A stretch of 64,000 nucleotides of DNA. Source: Actinokineospora diospyrosa (GTDB lineage Bacteria; Actinomycetota; Actinomycetes; Mycobacteriales; Pseudonocardiaceae). Below the pieces are notes generated by a model, which worked only from the letters and a program-made list of their open reading frames with translations, had not been told where the DNA came from and searched no databases. This document shows positions 1 through 8,907 of this stretch, piece after piece. The position numbers and the translations under genes are program-made. The stretch is from contig NZ_JAMTCO010000011.1 of NCBI RefSeq assembly GCF_024171925.1, positions 186,001 through 250,000 on the forward strand. Reading direction: 5' to 3'. Position 1 is the stretch's first letter, and each line of letters opens with the position of its first letter.

Positions 1-890
1 TCGGTGAGGGTGAACAGCAGCATCGGGTCGTCGTCCGCCGCGTACTCGGCGGTGGGCACCGGCGGTCCGAAGTGGATGTGCCACTTGGACGGCAGCGGGA
101 TCGCCCCGAGTGGACCCAGCAGCGGGAACAGCGGGGTGATCGGGAAGTAGGGCAGGCCGAGCAGCCGGGCGAGCGGCTTGAGATCGCCGATCTTGGGGTA
201 GATCTCCTCGGCGCCGACGATCGAGCACGGCACGATCGGGACCCCGGTGCGCAGCGCGGCGGAGACGAACCCGCCGCGGCCGAAGCGCTGGAGCTTGTAG
301 CGGTCGGCGAACGGCTTGCCGATCCCCTTGAAACCCTCCGGCCACACCCCGACTAGCTCGCCCGAGCGCAACAACTGCTCGGCGTCGGGGTTGCAGGCCA
401 GGGTCTGGCCGGACTTGCGGGCGAGCGCACCCAGTAGCGGCGTCTGGAAGACGAGGTCCGCGCCGAGCATCCGCAGGTACCGGTCGCGGTTGTCCTTGAC
501 CGCCACGGCCGTCATCAACGCGTCCCACGGCAACGTGCCCGAGTGGTTGGACACGACAAGAGCCCCGCCGGTCGCCGGGAGGTTCTCCGCGCCAGTTACC
601 TCTACCCGGAACCACTTGCGGTAGACAGCCCTCAGTGGAGGCAGCAGCAGGGTCTCGGTGAGGTCAGGATCGAACCCGAACTGGTCGACGGTGTAGTCGC
701 CGGTGAGTCGCCTACGAGCGAAGCCCAAGGCGTCCGCCACGGCCCCCCGTAAGCCCGTGGCAGGCTCAACGGCCGGAGTTGGGCGTATCGGTGTTGGCTC
801 GACCGCGGGGCCCTCCTGGGCGGGCTTGCGCTGCCGGTCCCCTCGATCCAGGGGGATGACCTGGGCCTGCTGCACGCGTGTCACCTTCAC
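1..890 (-). CDS. Lysophospholipid acyltransferase family protein (C-terminus outside window)
   Basis: Probable membrane-associated PlsC-type acyltransferase that moves an acyl chain onto a lysophospholipid or related acceptor. The acyltransferase motif NHSGTLPWD (HX4D) lies near residue 116, followed by a GVWPEGFKG-type substrate motif and a PIVPCSIVGAEE block. The GTG start at 890 overlaps the stop of the upstream epimerase in a GTGA, which indicates translational coupling. A proline-rich segment of about 50 residues precedes the catalytic domain. The reading frame runs off the left edge, so the C-terminus is missing. It matches the position of Rv0502 in M. tuberculosis. The acyl acceptor cannot be read from the sequence. 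Confidence 0.85.
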   Translation of the reverse strand, partial: MKVTRVQQAQVIPLDRGDRQRKPAQEGPAVEPTPIRPTPAVEPATGLRGAVADALGFARRRLTGDYTVDQFGFDPDLTETLLLPPLRAVYRKWFRVEVTGAENLPATGGALVVSNHSGTLPWDALMTAVAVKDNRDRYLRMLGADLVFQTPLLGALARKSGQTLACNPDAEQLLRSGELVGVWPEGFKGIGKPFADRYKLQRFGRGGFVSAALRTGVPIVPCSIVGAEEIYPKIGDLKPLARLLGLPYFPITPLFPLLGPLGAIPLPSKWHIHFGPPVPTAEYAADDDPMLLFTLT

Positions 891-1921
891 CGAGTACCCG
901 CCACGGCGCGTTCGAGACGCTCGATCACCGAGGGATCGATGACGGGGCGTAGACCGCTGCCGTGGACGTAGTCGTCGAACGCCTGACGGGTGGTCCACCG
1001 CGGGGTGAACCCGAAGACCGTGCGCAGTCGAGTCGTGTCCACGACCCGGCCGTGGTTGAGGTAGTGCACGTGGTCCGGGGAGAAGTCGACCACCCGCGCC
1101 CCGCGCAGGAGCCTGCCCGCGGTGGGCATCGCCGCGCGCGGCACCGGGAACGGGATCCGACCAGCGCGGCGGATGGCCTGCGAGAGCAGCAGCACGCCGT
1201 CGCCGCCCGCGTTGAAAACTCCCGAGACCGGATTGGTCACAGCTCGCTCGAGGATCGCTAGCGCGTCCTCGGAGTGCAGCAACTGCAGGCGTGGGTCGTA
1301 ACCGAGCACAGTTGGCACTACCGGCAGCGCGAAGTAGCGGGTGAGCACGGTGTCTACGCGAGGACCGATGAGGTTGGTCAGCCGGACCACCGTGACGTCG
1401 ACGTCGGGTCGGCGGCGGGCGAACCCGCGGACGTACCCCTCGACCTCGACGGCGTCCTTGGCGTACCCGCTGGAGGACAGCTCGCGCGGCGGGTCGTCCT
1501 CGGTGAGCACGGCGGGCAGCCGGGCACCGGCGCCGTAGACCGCGGCGGTGGACTTGACGACGAGCTTGCGCACCGAGGGGGCGCGCTGGCAGGCGGCGAG
1601 CAGCTGCATCGCCCCGATGACGTTCATCTCCTTGACCGCGCTGCGCCGGGCGGGCCCGGGCGGGTTGGCGGTCAGCGAGGCGTGCACCACGGTGTCCACC
1701 TCGGCGGAGGTGATGACCCGGGCGATCAGCGGGTTGCGGATGTCGGCGCGGACGAACTCGGCCCGGCCGGTCCCGGCGATGACCTCGCCGACGGACCGGT
1801 GCGGGCCGACGGTGTCGACGCCGAGCACGCGTTCGATGGACGGGTCGGCCGCCAACCGGGCGGCCAGATGGCCACCCAGGTGGCCACCGACGCCGGTGAC
1901 CAGGACGATCCTGGGCGTCAT
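887..1921 (-). CDS. NAD-dependent epimerase/dehydratase family protein (Rv0501/GalE2-like)
   Basis: Extended short-chain dehydrogenase of 344 residues. The N-terminus carries the Rossmann motif VTGVGGHLGGHLA, followed by an acidic residue (GVDT) suited to NAD binding. The canonical YxxxK dyad is not obvious: the expected position reads GYAKDAVE, so the catalytic arrangement is unusual for an epimerase. It is transcribed with the downstream acyltransferase, with a 4-bp overlap. It corresponds by order to Rv0501, annotated as a UDP-glucose epimerase there. The substrate is unproven, and nucleotide-sugar or lipid modification are both possible. Confidence 0.82.
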   Translation of the reverse strand: MTPRIVLVTGVGGHLGGHLAARLAADPSIERVLGVDTVGPHRSVGEVIAGTGRAEFVRADIRNPLIARVITSAEVDTVVHASLTANPPGPARRSAVKEMNVIGAMQLLAACQRAPSVRKLVVKSTAAVYGAGARLPAVLTEDDPPRELSSSGYAKDAVEVEGYVRGFARRRPDVDVTVVRLTNLIGPRVDTVLTRYFALPVVPTVLGYDPRLQLLHSEDALAILERAVTNPVSGVFNAGGDGVLLLSQAIRRAGRIPFPVPRAAMPTAGRLLRGARVVDFSPDHVHYLNHGRVVDTTRLRTVFGFTPRWTTRQAFDDYVHGSGLRPVIDPSVIERLERAVAGTR

Positions 1922-2062
1922 GGGGACCCCCGGGGAGTGGGCGCTGAGACCTCGAGCCTACTCGCGCCCACGGTGCTCCCCCGGTCGGGCAACGCAGGGT
2001 TAACGCAGGTCACACGGGTTGTTACCTGCGGCGTCCGCACCAGCGGACGCCGCGGGCGGGCA

Positions 2063-2164
2063 CTACTTCTTGAGCTTGCGACGCTGCACGCGAGTCTTGC
2101 GAAGCAGCTTGCGGTGCTTCTTCTTCGACATGCGCTTGCGACGCTTCTTGATGACCGAGCCCAT
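2063..2164 (-). CDS. Small ribosomal protein bS22 (AURKAIP1/COX24 domain), 33 residues
   Basis: A 33-codon gene starts at ATG 2164 and ends at TAG 2063. The product is almost entirely Lys and Arg (starts [20 protein letters not shown]). It has the AURKAIP1/COX24 signature of the tiny actinobacterial ribosomal protein bS22, seen in mycobacterial 70S structures near the decoding region and related to mitochondrial mS38. AAGGA lies 6 nt before the ATG. The position between the HTH gene and the epimerase matches Rv0500B. It is easily missed by gene callers because of its size. Confidence 0.9.
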   Translation of the reverse strand: MGSVIKKRRKRMSKKKHRKLLRKTRVQRRKLKK

Positions 2165-2304
2165 GTGTGTCCTTACGTGTTTCTAGGTCGTTCCAGGTGT
2201 CCGGCGCTCCGGTGCGGCGTCACGTCGTCGACGCGCGCCAAGACACCAGGCACAACGGCTGGCCAGCCTACCGGGCCCGGTCAGCACGCTCGCGGGCGGG
2301 CGGC

Positions 2305-2523
2305 TCAGCCCGCGTCGAAGTAGGCGTTCTGCAGGTAGTCGTGCACCGCCTTCTCCGGAACCCGGAACGACTTGCCGACCCGCACCGCGGGCAGCTCACC
2401 GCTGTGCACCAACCGGTACACCGTCATCTTCGAGACCCGCATGAGGGCCGCCACCTCGGCCACCGTCAGGAATTGCACCTGCGGGAGGCCGGGCGGATCG
2501 GAGTCGCGCTTGCTCGCAGGCAT
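2305..2523 (-). CDS. Excisionase-type helix-turn-helix DNA-binding protein
   Basis: A 72-residue protein that is essentially a single MerR/excisionase winged HTH (HTH_17). The sequence LTVAEVAALMRVSKMTVYRL forms the helix-turn-helix, followed by a GELPAVRVGKSFRV wing. Such proteins (Rv0500A, BldC-like) bind DNA, often as cooperative arrays on direct repeats, and in actinobacteria control development or housekeeping genes. It lies between proC and bS22 on the same strand, as in mycobacteria. The targets are unknown. Confidence 0.88.
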   Translation of the reverse strand: MPASKRDSDPPGLPQVQFLTVAEVAALMRVSKMTVYRLVHSGELPAVRVGKSFRVPEKAVHDYLQNAYFDAG

Positions 2524-2643
2524 GATCCACCGCGTCCTTAACCACGCGTCGCGCCGTCGGCTTCCCCACCGACGGGTTCGACACGCACGTGTACCGATCG
2601 AGAGTAGCGGGACACGTGTGACAAGTGCGACGTCACTTCGGGT

Positions 2644-3474
2644 TCAATCTGCCTCGTGCGCCCGGCCCAGCTCGCGCGAGCGGTCCCGGGCCGCCTCGAT
2701 GGCCGCCAGCAGCGCGGCGCGCACCCCGTGCCGCTCCAGTTCCCGGATGGCCATGATGGTGGTGCCCGCCGGTGAGGTGACGGCCTCACGCAGGGTCACC
2801 GGGTGCTCACCGGTCTCGGCCAGCATCGCCGCGGCGCCCACCGCCGACTGGATGATCAGCTTCTCGGCGACCGCGCGCGGCAGGCCGAGCAGGATGCCCG
2901 CGTCGATCATGGCCTCGACCAGGAAGAAGAAGTACGCCGGGCCGGAGCCCGAGAGCGCGGTGACCGCGTCCTGCTGCGACTCGGGCACCCGCACGACCTT
3001 GCCGACGACCGAGAGCAGCTCCTCGACCACGGCCAGGTGCAGCGAGCTGGCGTGCTTGCCCGGCGAGATGGCGCTCATGGCCTCGCCGACGAGCATCGGG
3101 GTGTTGGGCATGACCCGCACGACCGGCACGCCAGCGGGCAGCCTGCGCTCGAACAGCGACGTCGGCAGGCCCGCGCACAGCGACACGATCAGCGTCTCGG
3201 CGCTGACCGAGACGGCGAGGTCGTCGAGCAGCGGGTCGATGTCCTGCGGCTTGACCGCCACGACGAGCACGTCGGCCGTCTTGGCCGCGGTCGGCACGTC
3301 CACCGCGTCGATGCCGTAGGTGTCGGTCAGCTGCGCGCAGCGGCTCGCGGAGCGCTCGGTGAACAGCAGCTCGTCGGCCTGCCTGCCGCCGTGCAGCAGC
3401 CCGGACAGCAGGGCCTCGCCGATCTTGCCCGCGCCGAGCACCGCGATCACCGGCCGTGCGTTCGCCTCAGTCAT
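2644..3474 (-). CDS. proC: Pyrroline-5-carboxylate reductase
   Basis: Catalyses the last step of proline synthesis, NAD(P)H-dependent reduction of 1-pyrroline-5-carboxylate. The 276-residue length is normal. The N-terminal Rossmann motif is VLGAGKIGEALLSGL. The C-terminal dimerisation and active-site domain contains the signature ALSGSGPAYFF and the VTSPAGTT block. A perfect DasR-type palindrome lies 86 bp upstream of the start, which hints at regulation by amino-sugar status. The nearby proline dehydrogenase gene encodes the opposing catabolic step. Confidence 0.95.
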   Translation of the reverse strand: MTEANARPVIAVLGAGKIGEALLSGLLHGGRQADELLFTERSASRCAQLTDTYGIDAVDVPTAAKTADVLVVAVKPQDIDPLLDDLAVSVSAETLIVSLCAGLPTSLFERRLPAGVPVVRVMPNTPMLVGEAMSAISPGKHASSLHLAVVEELLSVVGKVVRVPESQQDAVTALSGSGPAYFFFLVEAMIDAGILLGLPRAVAEKLIIQSAVGAAAMLAETGEHPVTLREAVTSPAGTTIMAIRELERHGVRAALLAAIEAARDRSRELGRAHEAD

Positions 3475-3559
3475 GGCGGACAGGCTAACGACTCGTTCCC
3501 GGTTTTCCCGGTAGCGGTCCCCGATCGGGTAGCCGGGATTTGCCGTCCCCGGCGAAACT

Positions 3560-3573
3560 ATGGTCTAGACCAT
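3560..3573. promoter_or_regulatory. DasR-type operator (dre) upstream of proC
   Basis: The 14-bp sequence ATGGTCTAGACCAT is a perfect palindrome with the core TGGTCTAGACCA. This equals the dre consensus bound by the GntR-family regulator DasR in Streptomyces and Saccharopolyspora. It lies 86 bp upstream of the proC start, in the proC-thioesterase spacer. The site is read directly from the sequence; that DasR binds here is an inference. Confidence 0.72.
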
Positions 3574-3624
3574 TGCCCGCACATTGTGGAAAACAGTGAA
3601 AAAGTGGTCGATAACCGTGATGCA

Positions 3625-4482
3625 CTAACCGATCGCCGATAGCGCCAACTGTCGCGCTTGGCACACCAGCCTGCCGGTGGAATCCACCACGGTCGCGTCG
3701 GAGTCGAACCAGACGCCGTGCACCGCTTTGGACTCGACCTGGATCCGCAACCACCCCGGCGCGGGCCGCGAGCGCAGGTGCGCGGTGAGCTGCACCGTCG
3801 GCGACCACCCCAACCGGCCCAGGTTGAACGTCACCGGCATGGAGATGTCCCCGGCCACTAAGGCAAAGAGCGGGTCGGCGTGCTCACCGCGCGGCCGCGC
3901 CCACAACCGCAACCGCAGCGGATCACCGATGTGCCCGTGCAGGAACCCGGCCCCGTTGGGGTCCAGCCGCACGTCGCAGACCTCGCTCAGCTTGAACACC
4001 GACGCCGAGGGCACGGTGGACAGGTCGATGGCGTTGCCGGGTGGTTCTGCCGCCTGGTTCGGCAGATCCGTCCAGGCCGCGCGCTCCCTGGGCAACCTGC
4101 CGGTGGTGACCACGCCCTCGACGCAGCTGTGCCCGCTCTGCTCCAGGTGCACCGCCACGACCGTGGTGCGGCGCCCGGACTTGCGGACGTCGGTGCGCAG
4201 CAGGACCGGGCCGACCCCGGGTGGGCGCAGGAATTGCGCGCTCACCGCGAGCGGGTCGACCAGGGGCGCACCGGCCCCGTTGTGCGTGGCCACCGCCGCC
4301 TTGGCCAGCAACGCCATCAGGAATCCCCCGTGCGGGCGCCCGCCGACCGTCCAAGGGGCCGGGAGGTCGGCGGTGAACGTACCGTCCCCCAGCGGGCGCA
4401 CCCGGATGGCCGCGGCGAACGCCCCACCAGCCTGCGCGGGCCCGCCCGCCCGGACGTCGCCGTGCCCTGCAGCACTACTCAT
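3625..4482 (-). CDS. Acyl-CoA thioesterase family protein (double hotdog)
   Basis: A 285-residue protein with the layout of TesB-like thioesterases made of two hotdog folds. The first half carries PWTVGGRPHGGFLMALLAKA, typical of the hydration or substrate region of the first hotdog. The second half contains DGDISMPV-like and GVWFDSDATVVD elements of the acyl-CoA thioesterase C-terminal domain. The start at ATG 4482 was chosen because the in-frame extension upstream would run into the proline dehydrogenase gene. Its substrate is not identifiable. Probably hydrolyses a long- or medium-chain acyl-CoA. Confidence 0.8.
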   Translation of the reverse strand: MSSAAGHGDVRAGGPAQAGGAFAAAIRVRPLGDGTFTADLPAPWTVGGRPHGGFLMALLAKAAVATHNGAGAPLVDPLAVSAQFLRPPGVGPVLLRTDVRKSGRRTTVVAVHLEQSGHSCVEGVVTTGRLPRERAAWTDLPNQAAEPPGNAIDLSTVPSASVFKLSEVCDVRLDPNGAGFLHGHIGDPLRLRLWARPRGEHADPLFALVAGDISMPVTFNLGRLGWSPTVQLTAHLRSRPAPGWLRIQVESKAVHGVWFDSDATVVDSTGRLVCQARQLALSAIG

Positions 4483-4544
4483 GGGCGATAGCCTGCCACG
4501 CCCGCGTCCGCGATTTTGCGCTGTGCCACGGATCGGGGTTCTAG

Positions 4545-5516
4545 TCAGCTCCGAGAGGCGAGCGCGCGGAGGAAGAATGCGGTGTTCGCGGGTCGCTCGG
4601 CCATCCTGCGCATCAGGTAGCCATACCACTCCCCGCCGTAAGGTACGTACACCCGCACGGTGTGGCCCAACTGCGCCAACCGGAGCTGCTCGTCGGGTCG
4701 GATACCGAAAAGCATCTGGTGCTCGAAGCTGCCCGGCTTGCGGCCGTGGGCGTCGGCGCGCTCGCCGATGATCCGCACCAACCGCGGGTCGTGGGTGGCG
4801 AACTTCGGGTAGCCGTCGCCCGCGAGCAGCGCGTTGGCGCACCGGACGTAGCTCTTGTCGACCTCGATCGGGTCCTGGAAGGCGACCGTCTCGGGCTCCT
4901 TGTAGGCGCCCTTGCACAGCCGGACCCGCGAGCCGGAGGTGGCCAGCGCGGTGACGTCGTCGAGAGTGCGGTGCAGGTAGGACTGCAGCACGGCGCCGAC
5001 CCACGGCCAGGTGCTGCGCAGCTCGCCGAGGATGCGCAGCGTGGAGTCCGTGGTGGTGTGGTCCTCCATGTCCAGCGTCACCGTGGTGCCCGCCGCCTCG
5101 GCCGCCGCGCAGATCCGCTTGGCGTTGGCCAGCGCGAGGTCCTCGTCGAACATCTGCCCGACCGCGGAGAGCTTGACGCTCACCTCGGCCCGGTCCGACA
5201 GGCCCTCGGCGTGCAGCTGGTCGAGCAGCTCCAGGTAGGCCTGGACGGTCTGCTCGGCGAGCGCGGCGTCGGTGGTGTCCTCACCGAGGTGGTCGAGGGT
5301 GACGGTGAGACCGGAGTCGACCAGTCGCCGGGTGACGGCGACGGCCTCGGCCGTGGTCTCGCCCGCCACGAAGCGGCGCACGACGTCCCGGCTCACGGGA
5401 GCGGTCGCCACCAGACGGCGGATGGTGCCGTTTCGCGCGGCAGCCAGAATCAACGAACGCAACGGGTTCACGCTGGGAACTGTACGGCTCGGTGTCCTAT
5501 CGAGCCATACAGCCAT
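4545..5516 (-). CDS. Proline dehydrogenase (monofunctional)
   Basis: FAD-dependent oxidation of proline to pyrroline-5-carboxylate. The 323-residue single-domain TIM barrel is typical of actinobacterial PutB-type enzymes, not the fused PutA. Landmarks are VTLDHLGEDT, VSVKLSAVGQ, VTLDMEDHTTTD and the substrate-binding block GEWYGYLMRRMAERPAN near the C-terminus. The ATG at 5516 has AGGA 8 nt upstream. A GTG at 5471 (NPLRSLILAA) is an alternative start. It sits close to proC on the same strand, so synthesis and breakdown genes are neighbours. Confidence 0.92.
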   Translation of the reverse strand: MAVWLDRTPSRTVPSVNPLRSLILAAARNGTIRRLVATAPVSRDVVRRFVAGETTAEAVAVTRRLVDSGLTVTLDHLGEDTTDAALAEQTVQAYLELLDQLHAEGLSDRAEVSVKLSAVGQMFDEDLALANAKRICAAAEAAGTTVTLDMEDHTTTDSTLRILGELRSTWPWVGAVLQSYLHRTLDDVTALATSGSRVRLCKGAYKEPETVAFQDPIEVDKSYVRCANALLAGDGYPKFATHDPRLVRIIGERADAHGRKPGSFEHQMLFGIRPDEQLRLAQLGHTVRVYVPYGGEWYGYLMRRMAERPANTAFFLRALASRS

Positions 5517-5548
5517 CCGGTCGTCCTACCTTTGCGCCGAACTGGCTA

Positions 5549-6322
5549 CTATCCACTCAGGTGCGACCTCGCGAAGCGCAGCGCCTCGGCCAGATCGGCC
5601 GCCCGCTCGGCCGAACCGCGGGCCCGCCGGGTGCTCACCTCGACCACCACCTGACCGGCGAATCCACTCCCGACCAGGCGTTCGCACAGCGCCGCGCACG
5701 GCTGGTCACCGCGCCCGGGGACCAGGTGCTCGTCCTTGGGCAGACCGGTTCCGTCGGCCAGGTGGACGTGGCGCAGCCCGGCCCCCATCCGCTCGGCCAG
5801 CGCCAGGGCGTCCACATGGGCGGCCGAGGTGTGCGACAGGTCCAACGTGTAGTTGCGGTGCCCGACGTCGGTCGGGTCGATCGACGGGCGGAACGCGCTG
5901 ACCTCCACCCCGCCCTTGCGCACCGGGAACATGTTCTCCACCGCGATCGCGATCCCGCTGCCGTCCTCGAGCCCGGCGACCAGGTCGGCGAAGCCGTCGG
6001 CGTAGCGGCGCTGCCAGCGGAACGGCGGGTGCACGACCACCGTCGGCGCGCCGAGGTCCTGGGCGGCCTCGACCGCGCGGCGCAACCGGACATCCGGGTC
6101 CGGCGACCAGATCCGCTGGGTGACCAGCAGGCACGGGGCGTGCACGGCCAGCACCGGCACACCGCGGTGCGACTGGCGGGCCAGCGCGGGCACGTCCTGG
6201 CTCAACGGGTCGGCCCAGACCATGACCTCGACGCCGTCGTAGCCGAGCTCGTCGGCCAGCGCGAACGCCGTCGACGCGGTCCTCGGCCACACCGACGCGG
6301 TCGACAGACCGACCCGGATCAC
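5549..6322 (-). CDS. Sugar phosphate isomerase/epimerase (xylose isomerase-like TIM barrel)
   Basis: A 257-residue AP-endonuclease-2/xylose-isomerase-like TIM barrel. Metal-ligand positions are visible in VENMFPV, YTLDLSHTSAAH, HVHLADG and the terminal VVVEVST strand. The GTG start at 6322 overlaps the stop of the upstream membrane-protein gene (GTGA), so the two are coupled. It corresponds to Rv0498 by position. The substrate is unknown; a deoxyribonuclease IV-like role is less likely because the family members with this context are annotated as isomerases. Confidence 0.8.
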   Translation of the reverse strand: MIRVGLSTASVWPRTASTAFALADELGYDGVEVMVWADPLSQDVPALARQSHRGVPVLAVHAPCLLVTQRIWSPDPDVRLRRAVEAAQDLGAPTVVVHPPFRWQRRYADGFADLVAGLEDGSGIAIAVENMFPVRKGGVEVSAFRPSIDPTDVGHRNYTLDLSHTSAAHVDALALAERMGAGLRHVHLADGTGLPKDEHLVPGRGDQPCAALCERLVGSGFAGQVVVEVSTRRARGSAERAADLAEALRFARSHLSG

Positions 6323-7833
6323 CGTCCGAGCAGCAGCAGTGCCGCGGGTGAGACGGTGACGAGCAGGCCGACCAGCACCGCGAGCACGGTGGTCTGCAGG
6401 TCCTCGGCCCGGCGCACCTTGCGCACGATCAGCACCAGCCCGACGATCACCGCGAGCGCGCCGACCAGCGCGGCGGCGGGCAGCACCCGCCACAGCCAGT
6501 TGAAGATCAGCCAGACCACGGCACCGCCGACGACGCCGAGACCGAGCTGACCGACCATGATCAGCCACTCGCGACCGGCCGAGCGCGGCTCCTCGTCGGA
6601 CTCCGGCTCGTCGTCACCGTCGTCGTCGAGCTTGTCGCGGTCGTCCTCGTCGAAACCGTCCTCGTCGAAGCGGTCGTCGAGGTCGTCCTCGTCCAGGTCG
6701 ACGCCGCCGCGCTCGGCACCCCTGGCGAACTCGTCGTGCGCGGAGTAGTCGGTGAACCGGGTCGCGGCCTTGTCGTCGAAGCCGGTGAAGTCCTCGTGGA
6801 ACTCCGGCGGCGGGCCGCTCGGGTCGACCGCGGTCTGCGCGGAGTCGCCGGGGAAGTCGCCGCGGTAGCCGGGGCCCCTCGGCGGGACCGGCAGCGGCTG
6901 CGACACCTGTGGGACCGGCAGCGGCTGGGAGACCTGCGGCGGCGGCACCGGCAGGGGCTGCGACACCTGCGGCGGGACCGGGTTCTGCTGGGTCGGCTGC
7001 GGCCTGCGGCCACCACCGGCGACCCGGCGCGGCAACGGGGCCCGGTTGGGGGCCAGACCCGCGGGCGGCTCGGCCGGGTCGGGCGCCTGGTCGTCGGCGG
7101 GGACCCGGGGCAGCTGCTCGGTGTGCGGCTCGCCCACGTCCGGCCTGCGCGCGGCGGTCACCGGCTGGTGCTGCTCGCGGGGGTCGGGCGGGCGGGCGCG
7201 CGGGTCGTCCTGACGCGGCGCGTCCTGGCGCGGCGGCTCCTGGCGCACCAGTTCTTGACGCACCGGCTCTTGGCGCGGCGGCTCGTGCCGAACGGGTTCC
7301 TGGCGGACCGGCGGCCGGGGGTCCTCACCGCGCACCGGTTGGCGCTGCTCGTCCGGCCTCGGCTGCTGGCGGGGGTCGACGGCCGGGCGGGCGAGTTGGC
7401 GCGGGTCGACGGGCGGGGCGTGCGGCGGCGCGTTGTGCGGCGGCGCGTTGTGCGGCGGCGCGTTGTGCGGCGGCGCTACCGGCGGGTGCTGCTGGGTGGG
7501 CGGCTGCGGGTCGATCCGGGGCCGGGCCCTCGGGTCGACCGGGGGCTGCTCCGGGCGGGCGCGCCTGGTCGGCAGCGGGAGCTGCTGGGAGACCTGCGAG
7601 CGGTCCTGCCGGTGGGTGGCGCGCTCGTGCGGCGGCTGGTCCTCGCGGATCGGCAGCAGCTTGCCGCTGTCGGACATGACCCGGTCGATGATCGCCTGCG
7701 GCGCGGTCTCCGAGGCGTCGTCCGGTTTCCGGCGCCGCCGTCGGGGCGCGCCGTCGCCGGAGTTGCCGCCGTACTTGGCCAGCAACTCGGCCACGGTGCG
7801 CTGGGTGCGCTCCGAACCACCTTCTTGACTCAT
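6319..7833 (-). CDS. Proline-rich membrane protein with C-terminal transmembrane helices (Rv0497-like)
   Basis: About 504 residues in four parts: a short conserved N-terminus (RTVAELLAKYGGN, then a basic patch), a long Pro/Arg/Gln-rich disordered segment of about 270 residues with repeated QEPVRQE-like and HNAPP-like units, an acidic Asp/Glu stretch, and two or three hydrophobic helices at the C-terminus. The short N-terminal motif resembles interaction segments in actinobacterial cell-wall and division proteins. ATG 7833 (MSQEGG) is taken as start; GTG 7842 is possible. The function is unknown. Gene order equals Rv0497. Confidence 0.78.
   Translation of the reverse strand: MSQEGGSERTQRTVAELLAKYGGNSGDGAPRRRRRKPDDASETAPQAIIDRVMSDSGKLLPIREDQPPHERATHRQDRSQVSQQLPLPTRRARPEQPPVDPRARPRIDPQPPTQQHPPVAPPHNAPPHNAPPHNAPPHAPPVDPRQLARPAVDPRQQPRPDEQRQPVRGEDPRPPVRQEPVRHEPPRQEPVRQELVRQEPPRQDAPRQDDPRARPPDPREQHQPVTAARRPDVGEPHTEQLPRVPADDQAPDPAEPPAGLAPNRAPLPRRVAGGGRRPQPTQQNPVPPQVSQPLPVPPPQVSQPLPVPQVSQPLPVPPRGPGYRGDFPGDSAQTAVDPSGPPPEFHEDFTGFDDKAATRFTDYSAHDEFARGAERGGVDLDEDDLDDRFDEDGFDEDDRDKLDDDGDDEPESDEEPRSAGREWLIMVGQLGLGVVGGAVVWLIFNWLWRVLPAAALVGALAVIVGLVLIVRKVRRAEDLQTTVLAVLVGLLVTVSPAALLLLGR
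7433..7473. repeat. Short in-gene tandem repeat encoding His-Asn-Ala-Pro-Pro units
   Basis: Within the proline-rich membrane protein, a 15-bp unit (plus-strand form gcggcggcgcgttgt) occurs three times in a row and encodes repeated HNAPP on the minus strand. Such perfect short repeats in a disordered region are prone to length variation by slippage. Confidence 0.75.
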
Positions 7834-7929
7834 CCACTCCACCGTGCCCCGTGCAGGCCGATCCGTCCAGTGCCCGCCCGCGCCGCGGGCGGCACCGCCC
7901 CGTCAGGAGTGGCGGCCACCCGGATCTTG

Positions 7930-8883
7930 TCACTCCGGGAGAACAGTGTGGTCCTCACCATTCGTCTGGTCCAGCCGCCGCAGGATGACCCCTTCGCGTA
8001 GTGCCCACGGCCCGATCTCCACCTCGGGTAGTGACAACGCTCGCATAGTGGCCTGCGCCACCAGTGCACCGGCCACCAGTTGGTGCGCCCGGCTGGGGCT
8101 GACGCCCTCGAGTTCGGCGAGGTCGGCGGCCGACATGCGGGAGATGAACGAGATCAACTGGCTCAGCCCGGTGTCGGTCAGCACCCTGCGGACCCGTGGT
8201 CCGGCCGAGGACGGCGCGGCCCCGGTCAGCCTGGCCAGCGTCCGGAAGGTCTTGGAGGTGGCCACCGCCCGGTCAGGGGTGCCGTACTTGGCGACCCGCT
8301 TGGCGATCGGGGCCAGCTGGTCCTCCAGCCACCCGACGGTGCGCTCGACCTGGTCGCGCGCGGGCGGGTCGCTGGTGAACCGGGTGCGGGTCAGCCGACC
8401 GGCGCCCAGCGGCAGCGACCAGGCGAAGTCCGGGTCCTCGTCGATGCCTGCGGCGATCTCCAGCGAGCCGCCGCCGATGTCGAGCACCAGCAGGTTGCCC
8501 GCCGACCAGCCGTACCAGCGGCGGGCGGCGAGGAAGGTCAGCCGCGCCTCGTCCTCACCGGAGAGGACCCGCAGCTCCACCCCGGTCTCCTTCTGCACCC
8601 GGCGCAGCACCGCGGCCGAGTTGCCCGCCTCGCGCACCGCGGAGGTCGCGAAGGCCATCAGGTCGGCGCAGCCGAGCCGGATCGAGGACTCCCTGGCCGC
8701 GGCGACGGTGCGGACCAGTTCGTCCGCGCCCACCTTGGACAGTTGACCGGACGGGGTGATCCGCTCCGCCAGCCGCAGCACGGTCTTCTCCGACCGCGCC
8801 GGGGTGGGGTGGGCACCCCGACGAGCGTCCACCACGAGCAGGTGGACGGTGTTGGACCCGACGTCGAGCACACCTAGGCGCAC
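7930..8883 (-). CDS. Ppx/GppA family phosphatase (exopolyphosphatase-like)
   Basis: A 317-residue protein of the actin-like ASKHA fold. It shows the phosphate-1 motif [14 protein letters not shown] at the N-terminus, the catalytic-Glu region ([11 protein letters not shown]) and the phosphate-2 motif [12 protein letters not shown]. The family cleaves inorganic polyphosphate or pppGpp. In mycobacteria the orthologue Rv0496 lies beside regX3 as here, and works on short-chain polyphosphate. Its position 24 bp after regX3 suggests co-expression in the phosphate response. Confidence 0.88.
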   Translation of the reverse strand: MRLGVLDVGSNTVHLLVVDARRGAHPTPARSEKTVLRLAERITPSGQLSKVGADELVRTVAAARESSIRLGCADLMAFATSAVREAGNSAAVLRRVQKETGVELRVLSGEDEARLTFLAARRWYGWSAGNLLVLDIGGGSLEIAAGIDEDPDFAWSLPLGAGRLTRTRFTSDPPARDQVERTVGWLEDQLAPIAKRVAKYGTPDRAVATSKTFRTLARLTGAAPSSAGPRVRRVLTDTGLSQLISFISRMSAADLAELEGVSPSRAHQLVAGALVAQATMRALSLPEVEIGPWALREGVILRRLDQTNGEDHTVLPE

Positions 8884-8907
8884 TGGGGAACCGTACCGGG
8901 GCGACGA

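Noticed and set aside
6736..8001. 421-codon plus-strand frame
   Set aside because: Antisense to the proline-rich membrane protein gene; the product is a run of Arg/Val/Leu/Gly without domain features.
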